Positions 9,880 through 17,560 of a stretch of DNA of 64,000 nt are shown piece by piece. This stretch comes from Pseudomonas chlororaphis. GTDB lineage: Bacteria; Pseudomonadota; Gammaproteobacteria; Pseudomonadales; Pseudomonadaceae. The notes under the pieces are model-generated. The model was given only the letters and a program-made list of their open reading frames with translations. It was not told the origin of the DNA and did not search any database. Location: positions 535,798 through 599,797 of the forward strand of contig NZ_JSFK01000003.1 of NCBI RefSeq assembly GCF_000783395.1, written 5' to 3'. The position numbers and the translations under genes were made by a program. The stretch's first letter is position 1. Each line of letters begins with the position of its first letter.

Positions 9880-11223
9880 ATGTTCGATCCAGTCAACGAG
9901 TCGTCGTTTCGTCTCGATGTAGCGGGCCTGTCCGACCCCTTCGAAGTCCTGGCCTTTACCGGTAGTGAAGCCCTCAGCGAATCCTTTGCGTTCGAGATCG
10001 ATGTGTTGATCGACGATCCGCACCTGGATCTCGCCGGCCTGCTTTACCGTTCGGCGTTCCTCTGTTTCGGGCCGTCGGGGGAGGGCGTGCACGGGCAACT
10101 GCAGAGCCTTGTCCAGCATGAACACGGACAAGGCTTGCAGTTGAGCCGGATTCGTCTGGGGCCGAAGCTTGGTTGCCTCGCGCTGCGTTTCAGTCAGCGC
10201 ATCTTCAGTGGTCGTTCCGTGCCGCAGATCATTGAGCAAGTGCTCAGGGAGCACGGGATCGTCGGTGCTCAGCGCCGTTTCGAATTGCATGGCAACTACC
10301 CGGCCCGGACGTTCTGCACGCAATACCGCGAGTCCGATCTGCAACTGCTCCAGCGCTTGTGCGCACAGGCGCAGATTCACTATTACTTTGAACACCATCG
10401 CGACCGGCATTGCCTGGTATTGGCTGATGATCCGGGGCAGTTGCCATTGGCGGGTACCGCGCGTTATCGGTGTGAAGACGACGGTGAGGGTTATCCGGCT
10501 TTGCACCAATGGCAATTGCAAAGTGCAATGGCGGCCAATGCATCAGGCGTGCACCGCGCTGAAGGTCAGAGTGATCTGGCGGCGTTGCGCAGTGGTCATT
10601 GGCTGCGTTTGGCCGGGCATCCCTTCGCCGAATGCAATCGCCCATGGCTGCTGACACGCATTGAGCATCGTGCCGATCCATCCGACGAACCGCCCTACAC
10701 CAACCGACTGTTCGCCGCGGTGCAGCTGCCGTGCGCCTCGGCCAAGGCGCCATCGCGTCTGCGCATGCACAGCCTGCAACGCGCCTGGGTGGTGGCGGTC
10801 GATGAACCCCAACCCGACCGTTTACGCCCGGTGGCGGTGCAATTCGACTGGCTGTATCAAGGCGAAGGGGCGGCGCCGAGCCACTGTTGGCTGCCGCTCG
10901 CGCCGTCTCTGGCACAGGCACCGATGGCAGCGCTGAGCGATGGCGTCGAGGTGGTGGTCAGTTTTTTTGAGGGCGATCCGGATCAGCCGATGATCAGCGG
11001 TGTGCTGCAGCCGCCCATCGCCGCCGACAGCGACTGCGACGAGGTGCCGCAGTTGCCACTGCCCGACAATCTGGTCAGTGACGGTCTGCAGCAACTGTTG
11101 ATGTCTGGTGAACCTTTGCTGCTGTTGTGCCTGATCCCCGGCGGGGGCAGTTTCAACCATTGCTCACAGTCGGTGTGCAGCTGTCGACTGGTCACCGCGC
11201 TTGAACAGAGCGGCGCAACATGA
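9880..11223 (+). CDS. Short VgrG-type type VI secretion spike protein
   Basis: 447 residues. The N-terminal 310 match the gp27-like part of VgrG (FRLDVAGL, ESDLQLLQRLCAQAQIHYYFEH), followed by a gp5-like OB-fold (about 310-395, with PVAVQFDWLYQGEGA and EGDPDQPMISGVL). Typical VgrGs run to 600-700 residues or more with a C-terminal needle; here only about 50 residues follow the OB-fold, ending in a cysteine-containing tail. Its stop overlaps the next start (ATGA), so the short length is not an obvious frameshift. No other T6SS structural gene is in the window. Confidence 0.85.
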   Translation: MFDPVNESSFRLDVAGLSDPFEVLAFTGSEALSESFAFEIDVLIDDPHLDLAGLLYRSAFLCFGPSGEGVHGQLQSLVQHEHGQGLQLSRIRLGPKLGCLALRFSQRIFSGRSVPQIIEQVLREHGIVGAQRRFELHGNYPARTFCTQYRESDLQLLQRLCAQAQIHYYFEHHRDRHCLVLADDPGQLPLAGTARYRCEDDGEGYPALHQWQLQSAMAANASGVHRAEGQSDLAALRSGHWLRLAGHPFAECNRPWLLTRIEHRADPSDEPPYTNRLFAAVQLPCASAKAPSRLRMHSLQRAWVVAVDEPQPDRLRPVAVQFDWLYQGEGAAPSHCWLPLAPSLAQAPMAALSDGVEVVVSFFEGDPDQPMISGVLQPPIAADSDCDEVPQLPLPDNLVSDGLQQLLMSGEPLLLLCLIPGGGSFNHCSQSVCSCRLVTALEQSGAT

Positions 11224-12014
11224 GTGGCGCGGCACTGGAGTCCATGGCGCAGTGGTTGTTGCTCGATGGCCTGGATGCACCGCAGGCCTTGCTGATCTTG
11301 CGCCGGGCGTTTGCCGACGTGCAGAGTTTCAGTCTGTTCGCTGGCACTGAGTTCGAACCGCTCAGCGAGCACGGCCCGGTATTGATCGATTTGCGCGATT
11401 GCCCGGCATTGGCCTCGTTGTGTCACAGCGATCCGAATACCTGGCGCGGGCTGTTGCTGGGCAGTGAGGTCTCGGCGCAACGGCTGCTGAGGCACTTGCA
11501 GCGCATGCTCACGGTGTCGTTCGGATTGAGTCATCGGGCCTTGCTCAGTTATTACAACCGGCAGACCGCGAGCTATTTTTTCGACGCTTGCGACGCCACG
11601 GAGTTGAGCCGCTGGCTCGGGCCGATCCGTCAGATGCGCTGGTTCGGCGGCACCTGGGCCGACCGTGCAATTGGCAGTCAGGGCTGGCAGCAGTTGCGCA
11701 ATCCGGGGCTCGCCGTCGAGCCGCTGAGCATCGAACAAAGCCTGACCCGTCGCCAGCGCGAACGCCTGCAAACCTGTCTTCTGGAGCAGCACATCTGGCG
11801 CTGGTGCCAATCGCTGGGAACCGATTACGCGACGATGTCCTCCCATGTTCAACAAGGCCTGGCGCTGGGATTCAGCGACCGCACCGTGCTCGATGGCTGG
11901 TTATGGCTACGCTTGCTGCATCCGCGTGCCGTGCTGGTGCCACCGCCGGCGGGTTTGACCCAGCAACAGCGGCTTGACCATGTTCGACGCCAGTGGCACG
12001 GCGATCAGTCCTGA
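11220..12014 (+). CDS. DUF4123 domain protein, predicted T6SS effector adaptor
   Basis: 264 residues. The first ~130 match the DUF4123 pattern (WLLLDGLDAPQ at the start, later SHRALLSYYNRQTASYFFDAC and MRWFGGTW). DUF4123 proteins (Tap/TEC) load a cognate effector onto a VgrG and are usually encoded between the vgrG and the effector. It overlaps vgrG by 4 bp and ends 17 bp before the hydrolase gene, which fits that arrangement. The C-terminal ~120 residues are not recognised. Confidence 0.82.
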   Translation: MSGAALESMAQWLLLDGLDAPQALLILRRAFADVQSFSLFAGTEFEPLSEHGPVLIDLRDCPALASLCHSDPNTWRGLLLGSEVSAQRLLRHLQRMLTVSFGLSHRALLSYYNRQTASYFFDACDATELSRWLGPIRQMRWFGGTWADRAIGSQGWQQLRNPGLAVEPLSIEQSLTRRQRERLQTCLLEQHIWRWCQSLGTDYATMSSHVQQGLALGFSDRTVLDGWLWLRLLHPRAVLVPPPAGLTQQQRLDHVRRQWHGDQS

Positions 12015-12031
12015 GGCGAGGTTAGGCGCGT

Positions 12032-12907
12032 ATGACACGGTTATTCCGGCAAGGGCTCGGCGCAGTGATCGGCAGTGTATTGCTGTTGGTGCTGAGTGGT
12101 TGTTCGCCGGTGCAGGTGCTCAATGCGCTGACCCCGGACAGCACTTACGAAAAAACCGTGGGCATCGCCTATGGCGACGACCCGCGGCAGAAGCTCGACG
12201 TGTATGTGCCGCATCGGCCGATGCCCGGCGCGCCGGTGGTGGTGTTTTTCTATGGCGGCAGCTGGAACAGCGGTTCGCGCGTCGACTACCGCTTTGTCGG
12301 TGAAGCGCTGGCGTCGCGGGGGATTGTCACGGTGGTGGCGGATTACCGCTTGTATCCGCAGGTGCGCTATCCGCTGTTTCTGCAGGACGGCGCGCGGGCG
12401 GTGGCGTGGACCAAAGCGCATATCCGCGAGTTTTCCGGCAACCCGCAGCGCTTGTATTTGATGGGCCACAGCTCTGGCGGGTACAACGCGGCGATGCTCG
12501 CGCTGGATGATGAATGGCTTGCGGCGGTGGGCATGTCGCCCGGGGATTTGCAGGGCTGGATCGGCCTGGCCGGGCCGTATGACTTTCTGCCGATCGAGAA
12601 TCCCGAAGTGCGTCCGGTGTTCTTCTGGCCGGACTCGCCGGCGCAATCGCAGCCGGTCAACCATGTCAGTCGCGGCGCACCGCCGGCGCTGCTGATCGCC
12701 GCGACCGAGGATGATCTGGTCAACCCGACGCGCAACACCGGCGGTCTTGCGAGCAAGCTGCGCGAGGCCCGGGTGCCGGTGCAGGACTTGTATTACTCGC
12801 GGCCCAGTCACATTACGTTGGTGGCAACCTTGTCACGACCGTTGCGGCAACTGGCGCCGGTGCTCGATCAGGTGGTCGGGTTTATCACCCACACGCCGGC
12901 TCAGTGA
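12032..12907 (+). CDS. Lipoprotein alpha/beta hydrolase (esterase/lipase-like)
   Basis: 291 residues. The N-terminus has a lipoprotein signal with lipobox LSGC (C24). The hydrolase fold shows an oxyanion-hole motif FFYGGSWNSG (about 72-81), nucleophile elbow GHSSG (Ser147), and likely Asp227 or Asp228 and His260 as the rest of the triad. It resembles the carboxylesterase/BD-FAE group. Its place 17 bp after a DUF4123 adaptor suggests a T6SS link, but the lipobox argues for an envelope protein of the producer cell. Its 3' end overlaps dinF by 7 bp, tail to tail. Confidence 0.85.
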   Translation: MTRLFRQGLGAVIGSVLLLVLSGCSPVQVLNALTPDSTYEKTVGIAYGDDPRQKLDVYVPHRPMPGAPVVVFFYGGSWNSGSRVDYRFVGEALASRGIVTVVADYRLYPQVRYPLFLQDGARAVAWTKAHIREFSGNPQRLYLMGHSSGGYNAAMLALDDEWLAAVGMSPGDLQGWIGLAGPYDFLPIENPEVRPVFFWPDSPAQSQPVNHVSRGAPPALLIAATEDDLVNPTRNTGGLASKLREARVPVQDLYYSRPSHITLVATLSRPLRQLAPVLDQVVGFITHTPAQ

Positions 12908-14250
12908 ACGCCGCCACTGAACCAGCCATCGTTGCGCTTGAGCCACCAGGCTTGCGCGCCAAGCGTCAGGCTGCGCAACACCATGAACAGCAGAAAAGTT
13001 ATCCACAGTCCGTGATTGCCGAAACCTTGCAGTGCCCAGGCGAACGGCAGTAGCAGAACCACGGTGATGAGCATGCCGTTGCGCATTTCCCGCGCGCGGG
13101 TGGCGCCGATGAACAAACCGTCGAGCAAGTAGCTCCAGACCGCAATCAGCGGCAGCACGGCGAGGTAGGGCAGGTAGGCGAACGCCGTGTCGCGCACGCT
13201 CTGGATGTCGGTCTGCATCTCGATGAACAGGTGCCCGGCCAACAGAAACAGTGTGGCAAAGCCGAGGCTGGCGATCAGTGACCAGCCGCCGGCCACCACC
13301 AGCGAACGACGCAGGGCCAGACGATTACGGGCGCCGATGGCGTGTCCGCACAAGGCTTCGACGGCATGGGCCAGACCGTCCAGCGCATGTGCGGTCAGCA
13401 GCAAGCCATTGAGCAGCAGCGCGTTGGCCGCCACCGTCGAATCGCCCAGCCGCGCGCCTTGCACGGTGATCAGGAAAAACACCGATTGCAACGCCAGGCT
13501 GCGAATGAAGATGTCGCGGTTGACCGCCAGCAACGGGCGCCAGCTCTGCCAGATCTTCAACGCTGCCCAAGCAATGTGCCCGGGGTACGCCCGCAACGCC
13601 TTGCGAGTCAGCAGCAGACCGAGCAGGGCGCCGCTCCATTCGGCAATCACCGAGGCCCGCGCCGAACCGACCACGCCCCAGTCCAGGCCGATGACGAACC
13701 ACAGATTGAGGACGATGTTGATCAGGTTGGTGGTCAGCAGAATCGCCAGTGGCGCCCGGGCGTTTTGCGTGCCGAGAAACCAGCCGACCAGCGCATAACT
13801 GGCCAGCGCTGCTGGCAGGCCGAACAACCGCGTGTGGAAGAAGTCCCGGGTGAGCTGATCCAGTTCCGCCGACGGTTGCATGAAGTGCAGCGCTATTCCG
13901 CTCAGCGGCACACCCAACGTGCCAAGCACGAGTGCCAGTCCCATCGCCAACAGCAAGCCTTGCAACAGAATCTGCCGTAACGCCGCACCGTCGCTGCGCC
14001 CGGCAGCTTGCGCGGCGAACCCGGTGGTGCCCATGCGCAGAAAACCCATCGCCCAGGCGAGAAAGGTGTACAGGCTGGCGCCGACCGCCACCGCGCCCAA
14101 TTGATGGGCGTGGGGCAGGTGGCCGATGACGGTGCTGTCGACCAGCGCCACCAGCGGCACGGATATATTGGAAAGAATCATCGGCGCGGCAAGTGCCCAG
14201 ACCTTGCGGTGCGTCGGGCGGTCGCGCCAGTCGGCGATCAGAGTGGACAT
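12901..14250 (-). CDS. dinF: MATE family efflux transporter DinF
   Basis: Inner-membrane multidrug/oxidant exporter driven by an ion gradient. The 449 residues form about 12 hydrophobic segments in two MatE repeats (PMILSNISVPLVALVDSTVIGH at the start is characteristic). ATG at 14250 is preceded by AGGAG on the coding strand. It stands alone and converges on the hydrolase gene. No LexA box was recognised upstream, so SOS control as in E. coli dinF cannot be claimed. Confidence 0.9.
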   Translation of the reverse strand: MSTLIADWRDRPTHRKVWALAAPMILSNISVPLVALVDSTVIGHLPHAHQLGAVAVGASLYTFLAWAMGFLRMGTTGFAAQAAGRSDGAALRQILLQGLLLAMGLALVLGTLGVPLSGIALHFMQPSAELDQLTRDFFHTRLFGLPAALASYALVGWFLGTQNARAPLAILLTTNLINIVLNLWFVIGLDWGVVGSARASVIAEWSGALLGLLLTRKALRAYPGHIAWAALKIWQSWRPLLAVNRDIFIRSLALQSVFFLITVQGARLGDSTVAANALLLNGLLLTAHALDGLAHAVEALCGHAIGARNRLALRRSLVVAGGWSLIASLGFATLFLLAGHLFIEMQTDIQSVRDTAFAYLPYLAVLPLIAVWSYLLDGLFIGATRAREMRNGMLITVVLLLPFAWALQGFGNHGLWITFLLFMVLRSLTLGAQAWWLKRNDGWFSGGVH

Positions 14251-14317
14251 GCGGGCTCCTTGGGGGAGCGGGCATTGTAGCGACTCATGGAGGATTTGCT
14301 GTGTCTGACAGAAACAA

Positions 14318-14520
14318 CCCCCTTACCCCAGCCCTCCCGAAACGTCGGACCGCCCAGAGGGAGAGGGGGCCGACCGAGGTGTCTGGCGTCATCCATCGAC
14401 CTGAGAGAATGTGCCGATTATGGATTCGCTGAAGCTCGCCCAAGTCGGTGTAGCTCCCATTCAGTCTCCTCTCCCTCCGGGAGAGGGTTAGGCGGGCGGC
14501 GTTCCGATGAGGGGCTCTTC
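14318..14520 (+). repeat. ~200-bp interspersed repeat, copy A
   Basis: Starts with the CCCCAGCCCTC edge and ends with a distinctive arm (CTCTCCCTCCGGGAGAGGG, then GGCGGGCGGCGTTCCGATG). The same sequence, reverse-complemented, is at 42832-43037, and related copies are at 44213-44589. This copy is the most degenerate in its left arm and central dyad. It fills the gap between dinF and the small membrane protein and has no credible gene. Confidence 0.85.
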
Positions 14521-14526
14521 AAGCGT

Positions 14527-14820
14527 TTAATGAATAATCCAGCTCAACAACCACAACCCCAGCAACAACCAGATGATCCCGGCAATGATCGACGCATTCA
14601 TGAACGCCCGAATCGCCGACCACAACAGCATCAGTCCGACGATCAGCGCGATGATGCTGATGATCGAGGTGTCCATCCCCAGTGTCTTGGCCAGCCCGTC
14701 GACAAAGTTGCCACCGGCATTGCTCAGAATGTTGAACAAGCCACTGAGGCCATCGACGATAAAACGGATGACCGAACCGAGCGCCTGCCCGAGCCATTCG
14801 AAAAAGCTTTCTACCTGCAT
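14527..14820 (-). CDS. Small membrane protein of unknown function
   Basis: 97 residues from the ATG at 14820, which has AGGA 9 bases upstream; a longer upstream extension is unlikely. The N-terminal half is amphipathic (FFEWLGQALGSVIRFIVDGL), followed by two closely spaced transmembrane segments (about 50-70 and 74-95). It ends in WLLSWIIH. I do not recognise a family. It is monocistronic, between two repeat elements. Confidence 0.7.
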   Translation of the reverse strand: MQVESFFEWLGQALGSVIRFIVDGLSGLFNILSNAGGNFVDGLAKTLGMDTSIISIIALIVGLMLLWSAIRAFMNASIIAGIIWLLLGLWLLSWIIH

Positions 14821-14907
14821 GTGTGCATCCTGATGAAAGAGCTGAGCCTTGGGCCACACCGCAGGTGGCCGAGTTCCCTGCATGATAGAAGGTTTGCACC
14901 CATTCTG

Positions 14908-14997
14908 TGTGGGAGCGAGCCTGCTCGCGAATACGGTGGATCAGATAACTGATGGGTTGAATGACACAGCGCTTTCGCGACCAGGCTCGCTCCCACA
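14908..14997. repeat. REP inverted pair, family 1
   Basis: TGTGGGAGCGAGCCTGCTCG and its complement face each other around a ~45-bp spacer, between divergent genes (small membrane protein and mazG-like gene). Same family as 1144, 35295 and 56041. Confidence 0.9.
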
Positions 14998-15064
14998 ATA
15001 GATCATCTGGCTGCTTGCCTTCAGGTCGTATCCCCCCGAAGCTATACGCCTTCAGGAGAGCCCG

Positions 15065-15367
15065 ATGAACCTTGTTGAACTGACCGAACGCCTGCACGCC
15101 ATTCGCGACCGCAATGACTGGCGGCAATTTCACAGCCCGAAAAACCTCGCCATGGCGGCCAGCGTCGAGATGTCCGAACTGGTGGAAATCTTCCAGTGGC
15201 TGACGGAAGACCAGTCGCGCCAGCTGTCGGCGGACAAGCTCGCCCATGCCGGGCAGGAAGTCGGCGATATCGTCTTGTATCTGTTGCTGCTGTGCAGCGA
15301 GTTGGGGTTGGACATGAATGAAGTGGTGCGTGCCAAGCTCGCCGACAGCGAACGGCGGTTCAGCTGA
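15065..15367 (+). CDS. MazG-like nucleotide pyrophosphohydrolase
   Basis: 100 residues forming the all-alpha NTP pyrophosphatase fold: metal-binding acidic motifs EMSELVEIFQW (about 35-45) and EVGDIVLYLLLL (about 68-79). This compact form resembles dCTPase/YpjD-like members that clean the nucleotide pool. Its stop shares one base with the cmoM start (TGATG), showing translational coupling. Confidence 0.87.
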   Translation: MNLVELTERLHAIRDRNDWRQFHSPKNLAMAASVEMSELVEIFQWLTEDQSRQLSADKLAHAGQEVGDIVLYLLLLCSELGLDMNEVVRAKLADSERRFS

Positions 15368-16116
15368 TGAGCGACCGGCATTTCGATCAGTTGGCGACGC
15401 GTTTCGCCGAAAAAATCTACGGTGGCGCCAAAGGTGCGATCCGTCTCGCGGTGTTGCAGGCGGACCTTGCCGAAGCGCTGCCGGATCGCCCGCTGCGGGT
15501 GCTCGACATTGGCGGCGGCCTCGGCCACATGTCGCTGTGGCTGGCCGAACGCGGTCACGACGTGACCTTCACCGAGCCGGCCGCGCCGATGCTCGAAGGT
15601 GCGCGCCAGCGCTTCGCTGAAGCCGGGCAAACCGCGACGTTCATTCAGGCGCCGTGGCAGGAACTGCTCGGCCAGCTCACCGAACCGTACGATCTGGTGA
15701 TCTGCCACGCCGTGCTGGAATGGCTCGCCGAACCCCACGCGATCCTGCCGGTGCTGCATCAATTGACCAAACCCGGTGGCTGGTTGTCGCTGGCGTTTTA
15801 CAACCGCGACGCGCTGATCTACCGCAACCTGCTCAAAGGCCATTTCAAGAAAATGCGCAAGAACGACATGGCCGGCGAAAAGCAGAGCCTGACCCCGCAG
15901 CAACCGCTCGATCCGCGCGAATTGGCAACGCAACTCGACGGCCTGTGGCAGGTCGAAACCCAAAGCGGGATCCGGGTTTTCCACGACTACATGCCAGTGG
16001 AATTCCAGGCCCGCGCCGAACTCGTGGATTTGCTTGAGATGGAGCTCGCACACCGTCGTCACCCAAGCTTCGCCGGGCTTGGGCGTTACTTGCACTGGAT
16101 CTGCCGGCCGATCTGA
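15367..16116 (+). CDS. cmoM: tRNA 5-carboxymethoxyuridine methyltransferase
   Basis: SAM-dependent methyltransferase that methylates cmo5U34 to mcmo5U in tRNA. The 249 residues start with DRHFDQLATRFAEKIYGGAKG, very close to the E. coli CmoM N-terminus; the SAM motif is VLDIGGGLGHMS and the acidic residue follows in FTEP. The HAVLEWLAEP and RVFHDYMP blocks are also family hallmarks. It is coupled to the MazG-like gene and followed 12 bp later by a DUF4136 lipoprotein gene. Confidence 0.93.
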   Translation: MSDRHFDQLATRFAEKIYGGAKGAIRLAVLQADLAEALPDRPLRVLDIGGGLGHMSLWLAERGHDVTFTEPAAPMLEGARQRFAEAGQTATFIQAPWQELLGQLTEPYDLVICHAVLEWLAEPHAILPVLHQLTKPGGWLSLAFYNRDALIYRNLLKGHFKKMRKNDMAGEKQSLTPQQPLDPRELATQLDGLWQVETQSGIRVFHDYMPVEFQARAELVDLLEMELAHRRHPSFAGLGRYLHWICRPI

Positions 16117-16128
16117 TCGGAGCGCGAC

Positions 16129-16743
16129 ATGAAAGCTCAATCCGGGTTACTGCTGATCTGTCTGGGGTTGGCTGCTTGCCAGAGCAGCAACCCGTACGTG
16201 GCGCAATCGCGGCCCTTGCCGCCGGCGCCAGCGCAAGCCGCCACTACGTTTGACCGCAGCGCGTACCCGGCGCCGCCGCGTGATTACGGGCGCTATCGCA
16301 GCTGGGCCTGGCTCAACGGGCAACTGCCGCCGGGCACGGCCTGGGCGGATTCGGCGCAAGTGGCCGAAGCGGTGAGCAACGCGCTGGATCAGCGCGGTTT
16401 GCGCCCATTGCACGACAATCGCCCGGCCGACCTGTTGGTCAGTGCCGATCTGCGTCTGGAAACCCGTTTGCGTCAGGTCCAGGACGACTACGGTTATTAC
16501 GGCGGCGGTTACGGTGGCTACGATCGATACGGCCGTGGTTACGGCATGTACAACTCGGTGCCGATCGTGCGCACGTATTCCGAGCAGGTCGTGGTGGTGC
16601 AGGTCAACCTGTTCGACGCCGGCAGCGGTCAACCGGTGTGGAGTGCCAGTGCCGAAACCGCGAACAAGGGCAGCGAAATCGATCGCACCGATTCGATCCG
16701 CGAGGCTGTGGAAAAGGCCATGTCGGCGTATCCTCCCAGTTAG
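16129..16743 (+). CDS. DUF4136 lipoprotein, Gly/Tyr-rich
   Basis: 204 residues with a lipoprotein signal (lipobox LAAC, C17). The DUF4136 core is recognisable by the early YRSWAW block, [11 protein letters not shown] and the late QPVWSASAE and [10 protein letters not shown] blocks. Residues about 119-140 form a Gly/Tyr tract, [19 protein letters not shown]. Paralogue of the next gene. Envelope location is predicted; function is unknown. Confidence 0.85.
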   Translation: MKAQSGLLLICLGLAACQSSNPYVAQSRPLPPAPAQAATTFDRSAYPAPPRDYGRYRSWAWLNGQLPPGTAWADSAQVAEAVSNALDQRGLRPLHDNRPADLLVSADLRLETRLRQVQDDYGYYGGGYGGYDRYGRGYGMYNSVPIVRTYSEQVVVVQVNLFDAGSGQPVWSASAETANKGSEIDRTDSIREAVEKAMSAYPPS

Positions 16744-16797
16744 CTTCGTGCCCATTCGAAGCCCCCGCAGGTTCATGTCTTCCACCGGAGAAAACCC

Positions 16798-17355
16798 ATG
16801 TTCCGCCGTCTCGCTTTATTGGCCATGGCCGCGCTGCTCAGCGCCTGCGCCGCCAACCAGGTCAATCACGACTTCGATGCCAGCCGCGACTTTGCCGCCT
16901 ATCGCAGCTGGAGCTGGAAAGACCCCGCCCTGCAATATCGTCCCGATGATCCACGCATCAAAAGCGACCTGACCGAACAACGCATCCGCCAGGCCGTGGC
17001 CGATCAGCTCGACCAGCGCGGTTTGCGTCCGGCCACCGCAGGCGCCAAGGGTGACCTGAATGTGCAGACCTATCTGATTGTCGAAGATCGCCAGCAACAA
17101 GTGACGACCAATTACGGCGGCGGTTGGGGTGGCCCGTGGAACGGCTATTGGGGCGCGCCGATGTACAACGAAACGCGCAACATCACCTATAAGGTCGCAA
17201 CCATCCAGATCGACCTGCTCGACGGCAAGGACGGCAAACTGGTGTGGCGCGGCAGCGATGAGCAGATGCTTTCCAGCAAACCGAATCCGCAGGATCGCAG
17301 CAATGCCATTCGTGAGACGGTCGCCCGCATCCTGGCCAACTATCCACCACGCTGA
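16798..17355 (+). CDS. DUF4136 lipoprotein, second paralogue
   Basis: 185 residues with lipobox LSAC (C17). It shares with its upstream neighbour the early AAYRSWSW block, the [12 protein letters not shown] block and a C-terminal KLVWRGSDEQM/IRETVARILANYPP block, showing tandem duplication. It has a shorter Gly/Trp tract (GGGWGGPWNGYWGAP). A clear terminator follows 17 bp after the stop, closing the operon that began with the MazG-like gene. Confidence 0.86.
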   Translation: MFRRLALLAMAALLSACAANQVNHDFDASRDFAAYRSWSWKDPALQYRPDDPRIKSDLTEQRIRQAVADQLDQRGLRPATAGAKGDLNVQTYLIVEDRQQQVTTNYGGGWGGPWNGYWGAPMYNETRNITYKVATIQIDLLDGKDGKLVWRGSDEQMLSSKPNPQDRSNAIRETVARILANYPPR

Positions 17356-17372
17356 GTCTGTTCAGAGAAAAC

Positions 17373-17399
17373 GGGAGCCCTTGAGCTCCCATTTTTTTT
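17373..17399 (+). terminator. Rho-independent terminator after the DUF4136 pair
   Basis: Stem GGGAGC/GCTCCC with a 6-nt loop, followed by A and eight T residues, 17 bp after the stop codon of the second DUF4136 gene. Confidence 0.93.
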
Positions 17400-17417
17400 G
17401 CCCTGCGACGACCCCCG

Positions 17418-17501
17418 GTAGGAGCTGCCGAAGGCTGCGATCTTTTGATTTTGCTTTTTAGAGGCCAAGATCAAAAGATCGCAGCCTTCGGCAGCTCCTA
17501 C
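17418..17501. repeat. Inverted repeat, family 2 (GTAGGAGCTGCCG type)
   Basis: GTAGGAGCTGCCGAAGGCTG continuing to a GATCTTTTGAT end, followed about 20 bp later by its reverse complement; a long near-perfect hairpin. Related units occur at 51034, 59455 and 62397. Confidence 0.9.
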
Positions 17502-17560
17502 GGGGGATTGCGCGTCTACACTCACTTGCATCAATGGAGCTAGCGGCAAAGGAGTGCGCC

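Noticed and set aside
9880..11223. VgrG shortened by a frameshift
   Set aside because: The stop overlaps the DUF4123 start in the usual ATGA form, and I saw no needle-like sequence continuing in another frame.
14287..14952. A 221-codon frame running through repeat copy A and the small membrane gene
   Set aside because: It crosses an interspersed repeat and the complement of a better supported small gene; it has no ribosome-binding site.
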